Source: Asterochloris sp. CNOR1 (lineage: Eukaryota; Chlorophyta; Trebouxiophyceae; Trebouxiales; Trebouxiaceae). From it: a DNA stretch of 64,000 nucleotides. Positions 59,201-64,000 of the stretch are shown here, piece after piece. The stretch lies in NCBI GenBank assembly GCA_963969365.1, contig OZ017760.1, forward strand, positions 1,798,001 to 1,862,000. Reading direction: 5' to 3'. Position numbers and translations under genes: made by a program. Position 1 is the stretch's first letter; the number at the start of each line of letters is the position of its first letter. The notes below the pieces were generated by a model. The model had not been told where the DNA came from, did no database searches, and saw nothing but the letters and a program-made list of their open reading frames with translations.

Positions 59201-61383
59201 GGCAGGTAGGTGTCAGCCATGTCCCTGCAGGGCAGATGTATGTGGACTTGGCAGACATTGCAGGACTGCAGAGTGTGCGTCCAGCGAGCCAAGGTTGGCA
59301 GATGGGTGTCGGCCATGTCCCTACTAAGGTTCCAGAGCCTCAAATTTGAGCACCCCAGAGCTGGCCCATGAAGCTCTGGGGTTGTCAGAGCCGAGTGTGA
59401 TGCACGCACTGCACAATGGAGAGCTCAGACTCTGCAGCCCAGAGTGAGCTTCAGAGCTGCACAGCTCAGCAGTGGCAAGGTTTATACAGCCCGGAGTGGG
59501 GCACTCATGCTGCTACAGCACAGGGGAGGCGTAAAGCTTAGACAAGTGCCCCAGCAGCAACTCTTGTCAGACAGAGCAGGCAGCAGCCAGTATGGACGGA
59601 AGCACAACCCGGTCCAGAGCTTCTTGATCCAGCCAGAGCTGCAAAGCGGCACAAACACACGAGGATCGTTGCATAGAGTGCACCTGTTGGTGACCTTGGC
59701 ATCGTAGAAGTACCTGCCAAAGCCATCTGACTGCTCCAGGCTGTAGGCTGCAAAGTGCTTGCAGGTGGCCCCCACCTGCAGGGACCGGTGCACAAAGTGG
59801 ACAGTCCTTGGGTGGGCATGCGGCACGAGAGGTCTGGGTGCCTACAGGGCTGGCCTCCTGTGCTGGCTTGACATCAGGGCAGTCAGACAGCAGGGCAAGA
59901 GTCTATGACTGTGCCACAAGCAATGCAGGTAAGTTCTCCATGCCTGGCAGCACCTTAGAGTTGATGTGGAGGTGTCCCACCTTGGTGTACATGCTGTCAT
60001 TGCCCTGCATGCCCTGGACAAAGGCCTCTGCAAGGGTGCCAGTCAGCAGCGGATCCTCGCCATATGTCTCAGAGCCCCGTCCCCAGCGAGGGTCACGGAA
60101 TATGTTGATGTTGGGAGCAAAGGCATTCAGGCCGCTGCAGGCAGCAAGCGCCTCGCAGTCCAATAACACGACACATGGGCCACTACTGCATCAAAGGCAT
60201 CACTTGCACCAAGACGGCCAATCAACATGCTGGCGCACTTGGTTGAGCCCAGCTGAGCGATGGGACACCCCTGCACAGCTTTACAGCAAATGCGACCAGG
60301 CAGCTGCAGGCAGACAGGCATGGCAGCATGCGGGGAGTCCAGGCGGCATCAGAGGCCGCCCAGGGCCCCATGGCTCCCTCTTGTAATGGATGTGGCCATG
60401 TGCACAAGCTTGTTGACGCAATGTGCATCAGAAGGCCTAGCCCAACTGAATGCTCTGTGTGAAGCATCAAAGAGAGGATGGGCCAGGGTATGGCCTTGAA
60501 CTTCAAGCATGGCACAGTGCTGCCTACCTGACACACTTTGTCTTCTGCCGCTCGTAGGCGCCCAGAGCTCGCATCTCTGTGCTGGTGACCTGCCCCACGC
60601 GGCGCATGAGGCTTGTGTCAAAGGCAGCTGCCGTGCCAATTGGCTGAGGGAAGATGCTGGCTGGCGTGGGGTCATGCCAGCCGATGCTGCCGGCGCCGTG
60701 CATGCCCACTGCAGCGGAAGCAGGCTGAGTGTGTCAAGCACAGGGGAGGAGCTTGTTGCTGGGTGCAGCTAGCCGATGCTGCCAGTGCAGTGGACGTCCA
60801 CATCAGAGGGGAGCTGGGTTGAATGCGCTGACTGGCAATGACTTGTGCATGCTTGCTGCAGGCCCAGCAGGCTGAGTCTAGTGGGCTGCCAATAAAGAGA
60901 TAAGCATGTCTCAGGCTTCTTTTGTCGAGGAGGCTACCAGCGGTGTGGCCATGTAGTGCTGTGTGCTTGCTGTCGGAGCCACAGGTGAGATGCATCATCT
61001 CAGCTTCTTGGACCGAGGCACTCCAGAGCTCATCCTAAGCCAACAGCACAGCACTTGCCTGCCCTCCACTCCATGCAGGGGACCCCAAGCCGGGGAATGG
61101 CGACTGATGAGGTGCTGAGCTGTGAAATCTTCTCCTCCAGAGTGAGCTTTGACAACAGGGCATTGGCCCGATCCAATCTATCTAGGGTTGGATCCCGCCA
61201 AGGGTCCAGCGCTGCCACACCTGCAGAAGAGGATGATGCACATTTGATCAGCGCATGAGGTGGACACGCTGGGCTGGACTGCAGATCATGCATGTTATGC
61301 TTGCCTGAAGGCAGTATGTGCACAAAAAGTACGCATATCAGCAGCATCAGTGGCCCAGACATGATGCTGAGGCCAGCTTTCAT
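53217..61383 (-). CDS. Secreted GH3 beta-xylosidase / beta-glucosidase (plant type)
   Basis: Eighteen exons join in phase: 61383-61305, 61220-61059, 60708-60528, 60134-59981, 59775-59684, 59224-59006, 58525-58467, 58292-58147, 57790-57736, 57453-57269, 57148-57064, 56667-56555, 56425-56357, 55962-55837, 54815-54663, 54054-53922, 53636-53421 and 53296-53217; 768 residues, matching plant beta-xylosidases. A signal peptide ([20 protein letters not shown]) opens it. GH3 marks: [66 protein letters not shown] (nucleophile Asp281), [52 protein letters not shown] and a C-terminal fibronectin-III-like domain. It should cleave terminal beta-xylosyl or beta-glucosyl residues outside the cell or in the wall. 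Introns 1 and 2 both have GC donors (CAG|GCAAG). Intron 1 is also open in frame, so it could be retained. An upstream in-frame ATG at 61467 is less likely because it would bury the signal peptide. Confidence 0.9.
54888..55112 (-). repeat. Two decayed copies of the GH3 exon-15 start
   Basis: The real acceptor and exon (from 54815) read CCTTGCCTACAG then GGCGCTGCAGCCATCGCTGA. In the upstream intron, copies read CCTTGCCTACAG then GGTACTGCAGCCATTGCCGA (about 55112-55078) and CCTTGCCTGCAG then GGAAGCTGCAGCCTTTGCCA (about 54935-54890). Confidence 0.75.
56757..56950. repeat. About 49-bp tandem repeat, four diverged copies
   Basis: Units starting ATGCAGGGCA occur at 56757, 56805, 56854 and 56905, with spacing 48, 49 and 51 bp, inside an intron of the GH3 gene. 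Each continues with a variable TGCAGGC(G/A)GCTGGG-like stretch. Confidence 0.75.
57895..58052 (-). repeat. Decayed copies of the GH3 exon-8 3' end
   Basis: Real exon 8 ends [20 protein letters not shown] before GTGAGC. In the following intron, copies read [17 protein letters not shown] before GTGAGT (about 58050-58007) and [10 protein letters not shown] before GTACTG (about 57935-57895). Near 58064-58105 a 14-bp unit (CAGCTTGCAGCAGG) is repeated in tandem. Confidence 0.65.
59288..59335 (-). repeat. Decayed copy of the GH3 exon-6 start
   Basis: Real exon 6 (59224) starts with GGACATGGCTGACACCTACC (DMADTYLP). About 105 bp upstream in the intron the sequence GGGACATGGCCGACACCCAT (DMADTHLP) repeats it, then diverges. 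Confidence 0.75.
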
Positions 61384-61507
61384 CCTGTGGCTTTCTGAAG
61401 GAATGAAGAAAGCAAGTCTACCTAGAAGGCAAGCGAAACGTTTTCGACAGTGTGCCTTGCCCAGCAACAGTGTGTCACGAGCTCAAAGCAGCAGCAGGCA
61501 GACGGCC
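61384..61507. promoter_or_regulatory. Very short divergent promoter region (GH3 / CobW genes)
   Basis: Only 124 bp separate the chosen start codons of the GH3 gene (61383, minus) and the CobW-like gene (61508, plus). In-frame upstream ATGs on both sides (61467 minus; 61403 plus) would make the genes overlap, so the true transcription starts need mapping. No core motif is obvious. Confidence 0.45.
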
Positions 61508-63647
61508 ATGAGTTCTGCCGCCATGCCCACATGGCGTTTGGCAAGGCAGGGCCCTGGCGCCTGCAGCTGTCAGTTCAAGCCCAGATCTGCTGGGCATCTG
61601 TTCTCGAATAGGTCACGAGCTCAGCACACAGAGTCCAGCTGGAACTGCCTGCACCCCCAACAGCAGCATCGTGTGCTGGCCACAGCCAGAGCAGCACCTC
61701 ATGCAGCTGGCAATGAGCCCCAGACATTCACTGAGGACGATGTTATTGACGTGAATGCAGAAGTTCATAAGGCGCCGCTGATTCCAGTTACGGTGAGTTC
61801 TGGATGCATCTGTGCATGATGTAGCGTTGTTCTTGAAAGCATGCACATGGTGCAGCCAGGGCTTTTTGGGAGCAGAGGTCTCCGAGGGACTGTGCAATTT
61901 ACTGCAAACTCTAGGGAAGCCTGCACACTTTGCGGAGGGCCCCTTGTTGGGCAGAGGTGATCAAGGCGCCGCTCATTCTAAGCAATGTGAATCCTGAGAA
62001 CGCATGCATGCAATGCAGTGGGCTCACTGTTCATGGACGAGTCGCCAACTGCTGCAACTGCCACGAGCAGAGTGCAGCTAAGGGACAGGTTGCTAAAAAA
62101 GGGTGTCCCGAGCTTCATGCCCATCTCACAGCGAAGTCCACCGTACAGGTCGTCTGCCGCTGGCAGCCAAGCAGGTGCTGCGCGCTGCAGCCATTGCTCC
62201 CTGACTGCTGCGTGCTTTGTGCAGGTCATCACAGGCTTCCTGGGGTCTGGCAAGACCACCCTGCTGAACAACATCCTGACTCGGCAGCAGGGCAAGCGGG
62301 TGGCAGTCATTGAAAATGAGGTGAGGCAGGAGATGCCCTGCGTACGCTCTGCATCGAGGCGGCCCTGCAGAGCAGTGCAAATCTGTAGGCGAGCCTGCTG
62401 TGTGGCCCAGTCATCATGTCAAGACACAGAAGGAGCAGCCAGCAGGACACACGCTGCTGCTATGCCATGAATAGCTGCTGTGCATGCTCCGTCAGCTTGT
62501 TACTCATATTGCAGTGCCAGAGGCAGAGCCAGTGGCTCAAGCTCGGTGGTCACATCTGCCTTGCCTCTTCTGCCAGCAGGTTCTGGCTTGACCCCGATTG
62601 CCCTCTGCCTGCAGTATGGCCAGATCGACATCGACAGCAGCCTGGTTGCCAGCGTCGACAAACTGCAGGACTCAGGCCAGGTCAGCTCCTTGGATCAGGC
62701 TGCCCTGCACTCATGCAGTGCCTTGCAGCAAGCCCTAGAATGGCGCTTTTGATGATGACTGACACTGCCTGAGGCTGCCCTCTAGCGTGCAGCCTCCTGC
62801 TGTGGTTCAAGGCTATGTCCATGACGGCAGTGATTGCTGCACTTCTGCATTGCACTGCTGGCAGTGGTGCTGGTCTCAGGCCATGGAGTGCTCCAGTCCC
62901 TGCCCTGCAGATCATGATGCTCAACAACGGATGCATGTGCTGCACAGTGAAGGAGGACCTCTTGAAGATGCTGTTTGAGCTGGTGAGTCGCCTGCCTGGT
63001 GCCCTCTGCCTGTATAAAGGCACACCTCTTCCATTGTTGTTGCGTCATGTTCATTTGTTGTTGTTGGCGCTGGAGGTGCCTCCTCATGTGCTGGGCTCAA
63101 CTTGATGCAGCTGTATTCTAGCTGTGGGCCTGCCCCGCAACCACTGGCTGTGTCTGGTAATGAGCTTCTTTTTTTGCAGCTGCTCTTTGGCTGTGGGCGT
63201 TTGTGCAGAAACGGTCTGCGCAGACCTAAATCCCTTGGTGTACAGGCATACAGCTTGTCTGCTCAGTCAGGCCTGCAGGGACCACCAGTAGGTGGCGACG
63301 ATCTCAGCTGCCCGCCTCCTTGCAGCAGGCATGACCGCCTCAGCCCTGGCTGGCTGCCTGCAATTCAACGGCAAGCCTGCAGGCCTAGGGATTACCGGAC
63401 CTGAGGCAGGTGCCAAAGTTGACCATTGTGCAGCCTGCCAGGCTGCAGCCCACAGAGAGGTCTGTGCAGGCTAAGGCCTGGAGCTCTCTTCAAGCTGTGT
63501 GTGACTGTTGTTTCCCTGCCTGCCTGCAGTCGCAGCGGGAACCCCGTCCGGAGCATGTGATTGTGGAGACAACAGGCATGGCCAAGCCCCTGCCCATTTT
63601 GACCAGCTTCATGATGTGGGACGTGGCCCAGCACTTTGACCTGGACG
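61508..63647 (+). CDS. CobW/COG0523-family GTPase, probable zinc metallochaperone (3' end off window)
   Basis: Five exons in phase: 61508-61792, 62225-62320, 62615-62680, 62911-62982 and 63530-63647; the next exon lies beyond the window. Residues 1-75 or so are Ser/Arg/Gln/Ala-rich with few acids, compatible with an organelle transit peptide. They are followed by an acidic segment [20 protein letters not shown], recalling the N-terminal metal-client docking region of ZNG1-type proteins. Then come the P-loop GFLGSGKTT (99-107), ENEYGQIDID, the metal motif NNGCMCC (CxCC, 157-160) and [14 protein letters not shown]. The family uses GTP hydrolysis to load zinc or cobalt onto client enzymes. The start could instead be an in-frame ATG at 61403 or 61523. 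A decayed copy of the exon-1 end lies at about 61945-61985. Sure of the family; the client and compartment are inferred. Confidence 0.87.
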
Positions 63648-64000
63648 GTAAGCTGCTGTGCATGCCTTGCTGGGCAGGAGACTGATGGCAGTCACTTATG
63701 TCACAGCATATGCAGCAGTCTGATTGTCAAGCAGAAGTCTTGGGGACGGGTCTCGTCATGGCCCTCGGCGTCATGCTGGTGGCCCAGCCTCTGCTTCAGA
63801 TTGTGAGTTGCTGTCTACCAGTTTGCACCAGGTCAAAGGTGGGGCAGGGACAGGGGGAGACAGTGCCAGGCCTCCAGCTGTAAGGCCCCTGGGCTGGGAT
63901 GTGGGTGGGATGGGACTGTGGCTGTGGCTGCAATCTGCATGGTGGGTGGCTCTGACTTGCATCAGCACAAGCAGCAAGCAGCAAGCAGATGGCTCACTGG

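Noticed and set aside
1-64000. Transposon or retroelement proteins, tRNA, rRNA, CRISPR arrays, bacterial operons
   Set aside because: No reverse-transcriptase, integrase or transposase motif, no tRNA cloverleaf and no spaced direct repeats were recognised by eye; a covariance-model scan would be needed to exclude small RNAs.

Overview
This is nuclear DNA of an intron-rich eukaryote, most likely a chlorophyte green alga of trebouxiophyte type. I infer this from several features: plant-type protein families (a GH3 beta-xylosidase-like enzyme, an isoflavone-reductase-like NmrA protein, an auxilin-like J protein), a moderately GC-rich sequence, very many short phase-consistent exons, and acceptors that are almost always (C/T)TGCAG. 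The genus cannot be fixed from the sequence alone. No bacterial, organellar, CRISPR, tRNA/rRNA or clear transposon-protein signal was seen. Gene models below were built by hand: each exon was joined to the next only where donor, acceptor and reading phase agree.

Layout. 0.1-1.2 kb (-): 5' part of an F-box protein that runs off the window edge. 1.8-2.7 kb (-): 3' end of an unrecognised protein ending in SUMO-interaction-like motifs. 5.3-6.7 kb (-): a compact U-box protein. 8.0-12.2 kb (-): a divergent sirtuin, head-to-head over 284 bp with 12.5-16.2 kb (+): a JMJD6-type JmjC oxygenase. 16.4-19.3 kb (+): an NmrA/isoflavone-reductase-like protein. 19.7-20.1 kb (-): an 80-residue membrane protein. 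20.5-31.2 kb (+): a 19-exon auxilin-like clathrin-uncoating J protein. 31.6-35.2 kb (-): a second U-box protein. 37.2-43.5 kb (-): an MFS phosphate/glycerophosphodiester-type transporter. 44.4-51.9 kb (-): a secreted protein with three CBM1-like cellulose-binding modules joined to a berberine-bridge/AA7-type flavin oxidase. 53.2-61.4 kb (-): a secreted GH3 beta-xylosidase/glucosidase. 61.5-63.6 kb (+): the start of a CobW/COG0523 metal-chaperone GTPase that leaves the window.

How genes may work together. The CBM1-AA7 oxidase and the GH3 hydrolase lie in tandem on the same strand, both have signal peptides, and together suggest an extracellular saccharide-releasing and saccharide-oxidising pair (inference). 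The sirtuin and the JmjC enzyme share a short bidirectional promoter region.

The most unusual signals are structural. (1) Introns 6 and 9 of the transporter gene are near-identical from donor to acceptor although the flanking exons are unrelated, as expected for introner-like intron gain. (2) Many introns contain decayed tandem copies ('echoes') of the adjoining exon boundary. (3) About 5 of roughly 94 modelled introns use a GC donor in the CAG|GCAAG context.
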